DNA from: Mangrovimicrobium sp033283385 | GTDB lineage: Bacteria > Pseudomonadota > Gammaproteobacteria > Pseudomonadales > Halieaceae | DNA: 64,000 nt | Reading direction: 5' to 3' | Assembly (NCBI GenBank): GCA_033283385.1 | Contig: JAWMQQ010000004.1 | Span: 1 to 64,000, forward strand | Part shown: positions 17,403 to 25,324 of the stretch, in pieces | Layout of the letters: every line of letters starts with the position of its first letter | How positions within the stretch are numbered: position 1 is the stretch's first letter | Made by a program: the position numbers and the translations under genes | The notes under the pieces: model-generated | What the model saw: only the letters and a program-made list of their open reading frames with translations | Told to the model about the DNA's origin: nothing | Database searches by the model: none

Positions 17403-18154
17403 GCGTCGAGTCCCTCTATGGCCGGCCGGTGGCGCCACGCATTATCCTGCGCCCGGCGCTGGCAACCCTCGCCCTGCACGCGCTGCTGCTGGCGGCGCTG
17501 ACGATGAACTGGACGAGTTCGGAGCCGAAGGTGATCAAGGCGCGAGTGGTGCCGAAGACCATCAACGCCCGGCTGGTCTCCGCCAGCGAATTGCAGCCCA
17601 AGCCCAAACCGAAGCCCAAGGCGGCACCCAAGCCGGCGCCGCAGAAAAAACAGGTTGTGGCCAAGCCCAAGCCGACGCCCAAGCCAACGCCGAAACCCGC
17701 GCCCAAGGTGGCCAAGCCGGAGCCCAAGGTCGAACCCAAACCCAAGCCGGAGCCGAAGATCAGCAACGAGGAGCTCTCGGCCATCGCCCGGCAGGACCTG
17801 GCGCGCGCCATTTCCAAGGAGGACGATGCGCTGGAGGCGACCGCTACCGCGGAGGAAATGGCGACAAGCTACGCGGCGCTGATCCAGCAGACGGTAATCG
17901 GTTACTGGAGCCGGCCGCCCAGCGCGCGCAACGGCATGGAGGCGGAATTGCGCCTGCAACTGGTGCCCACAGGTGAGATTGTCAGCGTGACCGTGATACG
18001 CTCCAGCGGCAACGCCGCTTTCGACGCCTCGGCGGTCAACGCGGTGAAAAAGGCCGGCAGCTTTCCCGAACTGAAAAACCTGCCGTCCGATATATTCGAA
18101 AGCACTTTCAGGCGTTTTCGCCTGATATTCCGACCGGAGGATTTACGTTACTGA
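17399..18154 (+). CDS. tolA: Cell envelope integrity protein TolA (short, proline-rich form)
   Basis: A 251-residue TonB/TolA-type protein: membrane anchor at about 18-37, a linker of KPKP/PKPTPKP repeats at 67-120, a short helical part, and a C-terminal domain (from about 150) with GYWSRPPSARNGMEAELRLQLVPTGEIVSVTVIRSSG typical of TolA domain III. It spans the periplasm to contact Pal and TolB. E. coli TolA has a much longer alanine-rich helix here; this one resembles a TonB-style polyproline spacer. The start is TTG at 17399 overlapping the tolR stop. The operon position between tolR and tolB makes TolA the safe call. Confidence 0.93.
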   Translation: MSVESLYGRPVAPRIILRPALATLALHALLLAALTMNWTSSEPKVIKARVVPKTINARLVSASELQPKPKPKPKAAPKPAPQKKQVVAKPKPTPKPTPKPAPKVAKPEPKVEPKPKPEPKISNEELSAIARQDLARAISKEDDALEATATAEEMATSYAALIQQTVIGYWSRPPSARNGMEAELRLQLVPTGEIVSVTVIRSSGNAAFDASAVNAVKKAGSFPELKNLPSDIFESTFRRFRLIFRPEDLRY

Positions 18155-19455
18155 TGAAACGGCTGATATTGGCCTGCGCGCCCCTGCTTTTACTGGTGCT
18201 GGCGCAGTGTGCGCGAGCGGAACTGGCTATCGAGATCACCTCGGGCTCGGACAACCCCACGCCCATCGCCGTCGTGCCGTTCGCCTGGCAGGGGCAGGGG
18301 GCCGCTTCGCCCGAGGACATCGCCGCCATCGTCGACTCGGACCTGACCCGCAGCGGCCTGTTCGCGCCGGTGGACCGCAACGACATGCTCGGTCGCCCCA
18401 GCCGCGAGCAGGACATCTACTACCGCGACTGGCGCGCCATCAGCGCCGACTACCTGCTGATCGGCCGGGTTTCGAGCACGGCTGGGCAGATGCGCATAGA
18501 GTACGAATTGTACGACGTGGTGCGCCAGGCCCGCGTGGAAGGCGGCACCGTCACCGGGCCCGAGAGCGAGGCGCGCATGCTGGCCCACCGGGTGTCCGAC
18601 GCGGTGTACAAGAAAGTCACCGGCATTCCCGGCGCCTTCGCCACGCGGCTGTTGTACGTGGCCGTCACCCATGTGCCCGGCGCCAAGGACTATTTCCGCC
18701 TGACGCTGTCGGATTCCGACGGCGCGCGCCCCATCGTACTGCTGGAATCCCGCGAGCCCATCCTCGCGCCGGGCTGGTCGCCGGACGGCAGCCAGATCGT
18801 CTACGTGTCTTTCGAGACCGGGCGCCCGGCGATCTACCGACAGAACCTCTCCACCGGCGCGCGCGAGCAGCTGACCAACTTCAAGGGCCTGAACGGCGCG
18901 CCGGCCTGGTCGCCGGATGGCCGCACGCTGGCGATGGTGCTGTCCAAGGACGGCAGTCCGGACATCTACCTGATGGACCTGTCGACCAAGCAGCTGACCC
19001 GGATCACCCGTCACTACGCCATCGACACCGAGCCGACCTGGATGCCCGACGGCCGCTCCCTGCTGTTCACTTCCGACCGCGGCGGGCGCCCGCAAATCTA
19101 CCGTTACGACCTGCGTACCGGCACTGTCGAGCGGGTGACCTACGAGGGTGTTTACAACGCCCGCGCGCGGGTGGCGCAGGACGGTCGCAATGTGGTTCTG
19201 GTGCACCAGGAAAACGGCCAGTTCCACATCGCGGTGCTGGATCTTGTGACAAATAGACTAGTAATTCTCACATCGACGGCGCTTGATGAAAGTCCCAGTA
19301 TCGCGCCTAATGGCTCTATGGTATTGTACGCAACGAAATACCAGGGCCGCGGAATTCTGGCCGCGGTATCGGTCGATGGCGGCGTGAAATTCCGGCTGCC
19401 GGCACGGGAAGGTGACGTGCGCGAGCCGGCATGGTCGCCGTATATGAGCCAATGA
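18154..19455 (+). CDS. tolB: Tol-Pal system beta-propeller protein TolB
   Basis: A 433-residue periplasmic protein with a signal peptide (LILACAPLLLLVLAQCARA). An N-terminal TolB domain (about 25-160) is followed by a six-bladed propeller with WD40-like/PD40 repeats: APGWSPDGSQIVYVSFETG, APAWSPDGRTLAMVLS and EPTWMPDGRSLLFTSDRGG. It binds Pal and the TolA C-terminal domain at the division site. The ATG overlaps the tolA stop by one base (TGATG), indicating translational coupling. Confidence 0.98.
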   Translation: MKRLILACAPLLLLVLAQCARAELAIEITSGSDNPTPIAVVPFAWQGQGAASPEDIAAIVDSDLTRSGLFAPVDRNDMLGRPSREQDIYYRDWRAISADYLLIGRVSSTAGQMRIEYELYDVVRQARVEGGTVTGPESEARMLAHRVSDAVYKKVTGIPGAFATRLLYVAVTHVPGAKDYFRLTLSDSDGARPIVLLESREPILAPGWSPDGSQIVYVSFETGRPAIYRQNLSTGAREQLTNFKGLNGAPAWSPDGRTLAMVLSKDGSPDIYLMDLSTKQLTRITRHYAIDTEPTWMPDGRSLLFTSDRGGRPQIYRYDLRTGTVERVTYEGVYNARARVAQDGRNVVLVHQENGQFHIAVLDLVTNRLVILTSTALDESPSIAPNGSMVLYATKYQGRGILAAVSVDGGVKFRLPAREGDVREPAWSPYMSQ

Positions 19456-19510
19456 CCGATCATAAATTATTGTTGCATCCACCACTGAAACATCTGTAAG
19501 GAAAGGAACC

Positions 19511-20029
19511 ATGAAATATCTTTCTGTTGCTGGTAAGGCCGTGATCGTGCTGTTCACGGCAGCGCTCCTGGCCGCGTGTTCCAGCAGCGCGAAAAAAGAC
19601 GACGCCGACGCCGCGGCAGCAGCTGCCGCAGCGAAAGCTGAACAGGAGCGTGCGGCCGCAGCGGCAGCAGCCCAGACGGAACTGCGCCGTAAAATGGACG
19701 CAGCCGCCGCCTACGGCAACGTCTTCTACTTCGACTTCGACAGCTACAACCTGAAGCCGGAGGCGATCGAGTCACTGAACGCACACATCGCCTACCTGAA
19801 GGACACCGACGAACCCATCCGCCTGGAAGGCCACACTGACGAGCGGGGCACCCGCGAGTACAACATGGCCCTGGGCGAGCGCCGCGCAAATGCAGTGCGC
19901 GACTACATGGTACTGAACGGCATCCCCAGCTACCGCATCGAAACCGTGAGCTACGGCGAAGAACGCCCGATCGCCACGGGCAGCGGTGAGGCCAACTGGT
20001 CTCAGAACCGGCGCGTAGAGCTGAAGTAA
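19511..20029 (+). CDS. pal: Peptidoglycan-associated lipoprotein Pal
   Basis: A 172-residue outer-membrane lipoprotein. The signal peptide ends in the lipobox LLAAC, so Cys23 is the lipidated residue. An Ala/Glu-rich linker follows, then the OmpA-like peptidoglycan-binding domain: FYFDFDSYNLKPEAIE, then EGHTDERGTREYNMALGERRA with the Asp/Arg that hold diaminopimelate, and NRRVELK at the end. It anchors the outer membrane to the wall. It begins 55 bases after tolB with a strong ribosome site (AAGGAAAGGAACC). Confidence 0.98.
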   Translation: MKYLSVAGKAVIVLFTAALLAACSSSAKKDDADAAAAAAAAKAEQERAAAAAAAQTELRRKMDAAAAYGNVFYFDFDSYNLKPEAIESLNAHIAYLKDTDEPIRLEGHTDERGTREYNMALGERRANAVRDYMVLNGIPSYRIETVSYGEERPIATGSGEANWSQNRRVELK

Positions 20030-20036
20030 TACGCCT

Positions 20037-20999
20037 ATGGCGAAGTACATAAGCAAATGGCTTGTGGCAAGCGGGCTGGTCCTGGTGACCAGCCCGTTCT
20101 GTTTTATGGCAAGCGCACAGGATTATGTGGACGTCGAGGCGGAGCGTGGCAAGACCACCCCCGCAACACCGGAGTCGTCTACCCCGGAGCAGGCGCCTGC
20201 CAGGCAGGACAGCAGCGACTACTCCTACCCCACGGAGATTGCGCCCTCGAGCATGCCGGATGAATCCTCACCGGCGACCAGTTACAGCATGGGCGGCGCT
20301 CCCGCGGGTCCCGCAGTAACTGCGGCGCCCCCGCCCAGCAGCGCGCCCATCGGTGGCGATGCGGGCAACAACGTGAGTTCGCTGTTCCTGCAGGTGCAGC
20401 AATTGCGCCAGGACGTTATGCGCCTGAACGGCATCGTCGAGGAACAGGCCAACGAAATCCGCCAGCTCAAGTCCCAGAGCCTGGAGCGCTATGTCGATCT
20501 CGACAAGCGCGTCAGCGCCCTCGGCGGCGGCGCTTCCTCGGTTAGCGCCGGCGGCAACAGCGGAATCAGCAATACCGGCGGCAGCGCCGCGATGGGCAAG
20601 GCGGCCGAGCTGCCCGGTGAGGCTGATGCCTACCGCTCCGCCTACGCGCTGGTGCGCAGCCAGTCATTCGACCAGGCGGTGACCGCGTTCAACCAGTTCC
20701 TGAAGGATTACCCGGACGGCAAGTACGCGCCCAACGCGCACTACTGGCTGGGTGAGCTTTACCTCGTAGTCCAGCCGCCCGATCCGGAAGCCTCGCGCCA
20801 GGCGTTTACCCTGCTGCTGAGTGAGTACCCGGATAACCCCAAGGCCCCGGATGCGATGTTCAAGCTGGGCAAGGTGTATTTCCTCAAGGGCAACCGGGCC
20901 AAGTCCCGCGAGTACCTTGACCGCGTGATCCGCGAGTACGGCAATACCAACAACTCCGCCGTGCAGATGGCACGGGACTTCATCGCCCAGAACTTCTAG
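20037..20999 (+). CDS. cpoB: Cell division coordinator CpoB (YbgF)
   Basis: A 320-residue periplasmic protein that links Tol with the PBP1B peptidoglycan synthase in E. coli. It has a signal peptide (to about residue 28), a Pro/Ser-rich linker, a coiled coil at about 115-160 (VSSLFLQVQQLRQDVMRLNGIVEEQ) that makes the trimer, a Gly/Ser linker, and three TPR repeats from about 195 (AYRSAYALVRSQSFDQAVTAFNQFLKDYP). It lies 7 bases after pal and is the last gene of the tol-pal unit. The region between signal and coiled coil is longer than in E. coli. Confidence 0.95.
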   Translation: MAKYISKWLVASGLVLVTSPFCFMASAQDYVDVEAERGKTTPATPESSTPEQAPARQDSSDYSYPTEIAPSSMPDESSPATSYSMGGAPAGPAVTAAPPPSSAPIGGDAGNNVSSLFLQVQQLRQDVMRLNGIVEEQANEIRQLKSQSLERYVDLDKRVSALGGGASSVSAGGNSGISNTGGSAAMGKAAELPGEADAYRSAYALVRSQSFDQAVTAFNQFLKDYPDGKYAPNAHYWLGELYLVVQPPDPEASRQAFTLLLSEYPDNPKAPDAMFKLGKVYFLKGNRAKSREYLDRVIREYGNTNNSAVQMARDFIAQNF

Positions 21000-21021
21000 G
21001 CCTCCGGGCCGGCGAGCGAGC

Positions 21022-21690
21022 ATGTCTGACACCCTGGTGCACGGCACCGATACCCTGCGTATCACCGAGATTTTCTATTCCCTGCAGGGCGAGGCGCGCA
21101 CCGTCGGCCTGCCGACGGTGTTCGTGCGCCTGACCGGCTGCCCCCTGCGCTGCGTGTACTGCGACACCGCCTACGCCTTCAGTGGCGGCGAACTGCGCAG
21201 CCTGGACGACATCCTGGAGACTGTGGCCGGCTACAGGCCGCGCTATGTCACAGTGACCGGTGGCGAACCCCTGGCGCAACCCAACTGCCTGCCGCTGCTG
21301 CAGCGCCTTTGCGACGCCGGTTACGAGGTCTCCCTGGAAACCAGCGGCGCGATGGACGTCGCCGGTGTCGATCCGCGGGTGGTCAAGGTGCTGGACCTGA
21401 AGACCCCTGCTTCCGGCGAGATGGGCCGCAATGTGTACGCGAATATCCCCCTGCTTACGCCTATCGACCAGGTAAAGTTCGTGATCTGCAGCCGGGAGGA
21501 CTACGAGTGGGCGCGCTTTGCCGTCGACCAGCACGCGCTGGCGGACCGCGTGTCCGATGTCCTGTTCTCCCCCAGCCACGGCGAACTGGCGGGGCGCGAA
21601 CTCGCCGAGTGGATTATCGCGGACAACCTGCCGGTACGCATGCAGCTGCAGCTGCATAAAATCCTCTGGAACGATGCACCGGGGCACTGA
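21022..21690 (+). CDS. queE: 7-carboxy-7-deazaguanine synthase QueE
   Basis: A 222-residue radical SAM enzyme converting 6-carboxytetrahydropterin to 7-carboxy-7-deazaguanine in queuosine synthesis. The [4Fe-4S] motif CxxxCxxC is formed by Cys40, Cys44 and Cys47 (GCPLRCVYCDTAYAF), and the SAM-binding VTVTGGEPLAQ follows. The N-terminal ITEIFYSLQGEA segment is characteristic of QueE. It is immediately followed by queC, the ATG beginning on the base after the queE stop, so the two make consecutive steps from one transcript. Confidence 0.97.
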   Translation: MSDTLVHGTDTLRITEIFYSLQGEARTVGLPTVFVRLTGCPLRCVYCDTAYAFSGGELRSLDDILETVAGYRPRYVTVTGGEPLAQPNCLPLLQRLCDAGYEVSLETSGAMDVAGVDPRVVKVLDLKTPASGEMGRNVYANIPLLTPIDQVKFVICSREDYEWARFAVDQHALADRVSDVLFSPSHGELAGRELAEWIIADNLPVRMQLQLHKILWNDAPGH

Positions 21691-22377
21691 ATGAGCACGC
21701 AGCCACGCGCCGTCATACTGGTCTCAGGCGGACTGGATTCCACCACCGTACTGGCCATGGCCCGGGCGCAGGGCTACGCCTGCTATACCCTGAGCTTTGA
21801 CTACGGCCAGCGCAGCCGCGCCGAACTCGATGCCGCGGAGCGGGTCTCCGTGGCGCTGGGGGATGTCGAGCACAAGGTGGTGAAACTGAACCTCGACAGC
21901 ATCGGTGGCTCCGCGTTGACCGATACCGCCATCGATGTCCCCGAAACCGAAACCCAGGGTATCCCGGTCACCTACGTGCCGGCGCGCAACACGGTATTCC
22001 TGTCCATCGCCCTGGGCTGGGCCGAGGTGCTGGGTTCCAGCGATATCTTCATCGGCGTCAACGCGGTGGACTACTCCGGCTATCCGGACTGCCGGCCGGA
22101 GTACATCGCCGCCTACGAGGCCATGGCCAACCTGGCAACCCGCGCCGGCGTGGAGGGAGAGAAGCTCGCCATCCACACCCCGCTGATGAACATGAGCAAG
22201 GGGGATATCATCCGCGCCGGGCACGAACTGGGGGTGGATTACTCGCTGACCGTGTCCTGCTACCAGGCGACGGAAGAAGGCCTGGCCTGCGGCCGTTGCG
22301 ACAGTTGCCGGCTGCGCAAGCAGGGCTTTATCGACGCCGGGGTGGCGGATTCCACGCGTTACGCACCGGGCGCCTGA
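21691..22377 (+). CDS. queC: 7-cyano-7-deazaguanine synthase QueC
   Basis: A 228-residue PP-loop ATPase that makes preQ0 from 7-carboxy-7-deazaguanine, ATP and ammonia. The PP-loop SGGLDSTT is at 12-19. The zinc site is formed by four C-terminal cysteines in SCYQATEEGLACGRCDSCRLRKQGF. The central YVPARNTVFLSIALGWAE and GVNAVDYSGYPDCRPEY are family hallmarks. It directly follows queE and precedes tRNA-Lys. Confidence 0.98.
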   Translation: MSTQPRAVILVSGGLDSTTVLAMARAQGYACYTLSFDYGQRSRAELDAAERVSVALGDVEHKVVKLNLDSIGGSALTDTAIDVPETETQGIPVTYVPARNTVFLSIALGWAEVLGSSDIFIGVNAVDYSGYPDCRPEYIAAYEAMANLATRAGVEGEKLAIHTPLMNMSKGDIIRAGHELGVDYSLTVSCYQATEEGLACGRCDSCRLRKQGFIDAGVADSTRYAPGA

Positions 22378-22415
22378 GGCCCGGCTGCAGGGGGTAAAAA
22401 AGCCCTCCGCGGGAC

Positions 22416-22443
22416 TTGAGTTTTCGATTCAAATCCGTAAGAT
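22416..22443 (+). promoter_or_regulatory. Sigma-70 promoter of tRNA-Lys
   Basis: TTGAGT (22416-22421) and TAAGAT (22438-22443), with a 16-base spacer, place the start of transcription near 22450, a few bases before the tRNA. Confidence 0.65.
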
Positions 22444-22457
22444 ACGCTCCTCCTTTG

Positions 22458-22532
22458 GGGCCGTTAGCTCAGTGGTAGAGCAGTTGGCTTTTAACCAATT
22501 GGTCGATGGTTCGAATCCATCACGGCCCACCA
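22458..22532 (+). tRNA. tRNA-Lys (UUU)
   Basis: A full cloverleaf is visible: acceptor GGGCCGT pairs with ACGGCCC, the D loop holds AGTGGTAGA, and the anticodon arm TTGG-CTTTTAA-CCAA gives anticodon TTT. The T arm contains GGTTCGAATCC, and the CCA end is encoded (22530-22532). It has its own promoter and terminator. tRNA-Lys after queC is also the Pseudomonas arrangement. Confidence 0.97.
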
Positions 22533-22558
22533 TATATCGTTGAGGAATCAGCGACTTG

Positions 22559-22584
22559 AAAGCCTCCCTCGCGGAGGCTTTTTT
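22559..22584 (+). terminator. Rho-independent terminator after tRNA-Lys
   Basis: AAAGCCTCC pairs with GGAGGCTTT around CTCGC, followed by more Ts. The flanking A run means it can also stop the convergent DUF3604 transcript, whose gene ends at 22599. Confidence 0.9.
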
Positions 22585-22598
22585 GTATCTCCTGTCGC

Positions 22599-24431
22599 CT
22601 AGGGCGTATACCAGATAGGGCTGGACCAGGCCCGCTCCTGGATAGATGTCGGCAAATCCGCCGGCGGTTTCACACCCAGCCTGGCGCTGTCATAGGTCGA
22701 CCAGCGCGGGGTCGGAATCTGCAATACCCGCACGTAGTAGACAGCGTACTGTTTCGGGTCGAACTCCGGGTCAGTCCAGGAGGTGCGCAACTCCGCGGCG
22801 CCGATGCTGTTGGCGTAGGTCGCGGTTTTCACATCGACGGTGTTGCCGACAGCGGGAGCCTTGCCATTCGCATCGACCTTGCGGCCGTCGGACAGTGCCA
22901 CGTTGTAGATGGCTTCGTGTGTTTGCCCCTGAGCATCCACCCAGCCCTTGATGACTTGCACCCGGTCGAGGTTGGCGCCGTTTGCCTCCTTCATCGCGTC
23001 AATCAGGAAAGTGGGTTCCTTGCCCCCGCTGGCTTTCGGCAAGTCGCCACCCATGGGTACGCCGTTGGCGTAGGCCGCTTCCAGCCAATCCGACCCGGAC
23101 ATCGTATCCGGCCCGAATCCGTAACCGCCGAAAAAGCGCACTTTCATCCGCGGGCCAGAGGTGGCGTAGGTTTCCTTGCGATTGATCGCGGCGAAAATCT
23201 CTTCGCGGGTGTTTGCCTTGGCCCAGACTGCGGCGACACCGCCGCTGCTGAATTGCCTGACTTGCTTCGCCGCGGCCTTGCTCACGCCAGGAGGGCCGTA
23301 CAGTCGGTGTTTGGGGTCGTTCTCGAACCCGAACTTGCCGGTATAGTTGTCCTCCTCGATGGCGGAGGCGGAATTGTGGGTGTCGGAATCGCCGATGAAG
23401 CCGTACTTGAAGGGGTTGCCGTTGCCGTACTGTTGCAATTGCAGGCCGCGTATCAGGGCTTCGCGCATATAACCCCCGCGCTTGTGCTCGGGCGGCGTCG
23501 CGGTGGAGGCCAGCGTGTAGTCCCAGATCTCGAAGCCGGCGAATTCGTCATTCGGTGACAGTGCGGGGTAAACCTCAGACGTACCCTTGATCTGCGTGAT
23601 CTCATAGAGCTTTTCATTGCGCATGCGCGCATCGGCATAAGCGGCGTTGAGGCTGCTGCCACCGTAGGATTTGTCGACGGGGAACATCAGGCCGTCGCTG
23701 GCGTTGCCGTTATGGGGGATGGCGAGCAGTGTCGCCCCGTCGGCGCGCTCCTTGTCCATCCACTTCCACAGGTCTTCCGGCACGTCAGAATCGATGGCGG
23801 AAAATGGCTGGGCGGGCAGGTTTGCCGTGTCTTCAAAGAAAACCACCCGGTGCAGGTTGCGCCAGCTCGGATTCGAGGTCCACTCGAATCCGGCAAACGT
23901 GGTGAATTTACCCGGTTCGTAGTACTTGTCCGCGATATCCGCAACCTGCTTCCAGACTGACTTGGCGAGCGCCGGGTCACCGAGAATCTTGTCCTTGCGG
24001 CGGTTTGAAATGCCGTCGAGGATTTCGGTGTAGGCGTCGAAGGAAGCCTTGGGATCGTCGCCCGATATCGCCGCCGCCAGGGGGTGCTTGCTCACCGGGC
24101 TGTTGGGGTCGCCCATCAGTGGCAGCGCGCCCAGGTACTCCGCATGGTCCGACACGATGTACCAGTCCAGGGGTACCTTGATCTTCAGCGGTGTTCCGTC
24201 GCCTCCCCCGGGAATTGCCGCGCCCTTGGCCCAGCGGTACGCATCCTCGGGCCCGGAAATGGCGCCGTTGATATAGGCGTCGAAGGACCAGGCGGTGTGC
24301 ACGTGGAAGTTGCCGAAGTACACCTCACGGGTTTGGGTGAGGGGAATCTGCGTGTCGGCACCGGTGGAAGGCAGGGCAAGTGGCGCGAGCACAGAGGCCG
24401 TGAACAGTGCTTTCACCAGGGGATTATTCAT
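22599..24431 (-). CDS. DUF3604 domain-containing exported protein
   Basis: A 610-residue protein of the DUF3604 family, whose fold is related to PHP-type phosphoesterases. Likely metal ligands are seen in YFGNFHVHTAWSFDA, IVSDHAEYLG, IPHNGNASDG and FIGDSDTHNSAS. The start at 24431 is chosen because GAGG lies 9 bases upstream and the protein then begins with a signal peptide (MNNPLVKALFTASVLAPLAL). The earlier ATG at 24497 would put 22 residues ahead of it. Large DUF3604 proteins are frequent in marine gammaproteobacteria and often lie near catabolic genes, but no substrate is known to me. It converges with tRNA-Lys. Confidence 0.9.
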   Translation of the reverse strand: MNNPLVKALFTASVLAPLALPSTGADTQIPLTQTREVYFGNFHVHTAWSFDAYINGAISGPEDAYRWAKGAAIPGGGDGTPLKIKVPLDWYIVSDHAEYLGALPLMGDPNSPVSKHPLAAAISGDDPKASFDAYTEILDGISNRRKDKILGDPALAKSVWKQVADIADKYYEPGKFTTFAGFEWTSNPSWRNLHRVVFFEDTANLPAQPFSAIDSDVPEDLWKWMDKERADGATLLAIPHNGNASDGLMFPVDKSYGGSSLNAAYADARMRNEKLYEITQIKGTSEVYPALSPNDEFAGFEIWDYTLASTATPPEHKRGGYMREALIRGLQLQQYGNGNPFKYGFIGDSDTHNSASAIEEDNYTGKFGFENDPKHRLYGPPGVSKAAAKQVRQFSSGGVAAVWAKANTREEIFAAINRKETYATSGPRMKVRFFGGYGFGPDTMSGSDWLEAAYANGVPMGGDLPKASGGKEPTFLIDAMKEANGANLDRVQVIKGWVDAQGQTHEAIYNVALSDGRKVDANGKAPAVGNTVDVKTATYANSIGAAELRTSWTDPEFDPKQYAVYYVRVLQIPTPRWSTYDSARLGVKPPADLPTSIQERAWSSPIWYTP

Positions 24432-24570
24432 GGCTGGACCTCGAGAAAAGCCTGGCTGGCAGGAGAGTGTTACCCGAAGCGCTGCCACGGGTTTCAAGCC
24501 AGTATAGTCAAAGTGAGGGAGGCTGATTGCGTGATCGATACCGGGCCGGGCCAGTCGGGAGGTTCCGGGG

Positions 24571-24771
24571 TCAGCCGCTCAGCGGCCCGCGCAACCAGTG
24601 CTTGTAGCGTGTCTCGTCAAAGATATTCCAGTCCTGCGCAGCGTAGTCGTCGTCGCTGGTGGATAACAGCAACCAGACGGGAACTGGGCAACCTTCTCAG
24701 GCTGAATCAGCAAACCCCGCTCCTTGTACCCCACGAACATGGCGGTTCTCGGGTTATCGCCGCCCCCGCGC
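24571..24771 (-). pseudogene. Decayed duplicate of the 3' end of the downstream SDR gene
   Basis: This stretch closely matches 25328-25518, the last ~65 codons of the intact SDR gene at 25325-26080. On the minus strand it reads TAMFVGYKERGLLIQP, then loses frame at about 24677-24682, where one base is missing relative to the intact copy. In the shifted frame it continues DYAAQDWNIFDE to a TGA at 24571-24573. Upstream similarity stops abruptly near 24771, inside the neighbouring unknown gene. No promoter or start remains, so it is a non-coding relic of a partial duplication. Confidence 0.88.
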
Positions 24772-25167
24772 CCGCTCCTGCGCTTCCGGGAAAAAATGCC
24801 CGAACAGCAGATTGTAGAACTCGTACTGCTCTTCCAGGCTGAGCTTCTGTTCCTGGCGCAAGCGCTGGGAGATGATCGCCACCAGCACCTTCAGACCGGC
24901 ACAGGGCGAAGAGGCGAACAGGGGAAAACTGCGTTGCAGGGGGAGCCGCTTCAACCGTTCCAGCAGTTGCGGGTCGACCTCCTCCTCGATGCTGTTGTCG
25001 ACCAGGTTCTGCAGGAAATAGGCGCAAAACCGGGCGCGCCATTCGGCGTCGAACCAGGACTGTTGTTCGAGCAGTGGGTAGAGGTTTTTGGCCAGGATGC
25101 TTGAACAGGCGTGGGGATGACGCGCCGCAATTTCCAGGCTCTTGTCGACTGAGAGACTTCTGGTCAT
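24754..25167 (-). CDS. Hypothetical protein of unknown family, 3' end joined to duplicated DNA
   Basis: A 137-residue protein I do not recognise. It begins MTRSLSVDKSLEIAARHPH with GGGAG seven bases before ATG 25167, so it looks genuinely translated. It is predicted mainly helical, soluble and acidic in the middle (NLVDNSIEEEVDPQ), without signal peptide, membrane segment or clear motif. The stop (24754-24756) and the last few codons lie inside the duplicated SDR fragment, so the natural C-terminus (after about FFPEAQE) may have been replaced. It sits between the SDR relic and the intact SDR gene, which are all on the same strand. Confidence 0.6.
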   Translation of the reverse strand: MTRSLSVDKSLEIAARHPHACSSILAKNLYPLLEQQSWFDAEWRARFCAYFLQNLVDNSIEEEVDPQLLERLKRLPLQRSFPLFASSPCAGLKVLVAIISQRLRQEQKLSLEEQYEFYNLLFGHFFPEAQERARGRR

Positions 25168-25324
25168 CGGTAACTCCCTGTATATCGTTAGAAGATATGG
25201 AGTTGTTCGGACAGCTCGATCGGGTGAGATTGTGCCTACGCTCTCATCAGACTAGACCGTGTTGCGAGATTTGCGCAGCTATTTTGCAGATCAGGTGTCC
25301 ACGGCCGTGGCAGAGAGCATGGGT

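Noticed and set aside
17641..17760. The proline/lysine-coding repeat of tolA as a mobile or minisatellite element
   Set aside because: The repeats are in frame, encode the TolA spacer and have no flanking duplications.
22378..22458. preQ1 riboswitch or other RNA around queE/queC
   Set aside because: queE follows cpoB after 22 bases and queC follows queE without a gap, leaving no room; the 80 bases after queC hold only the tRNA promoter.
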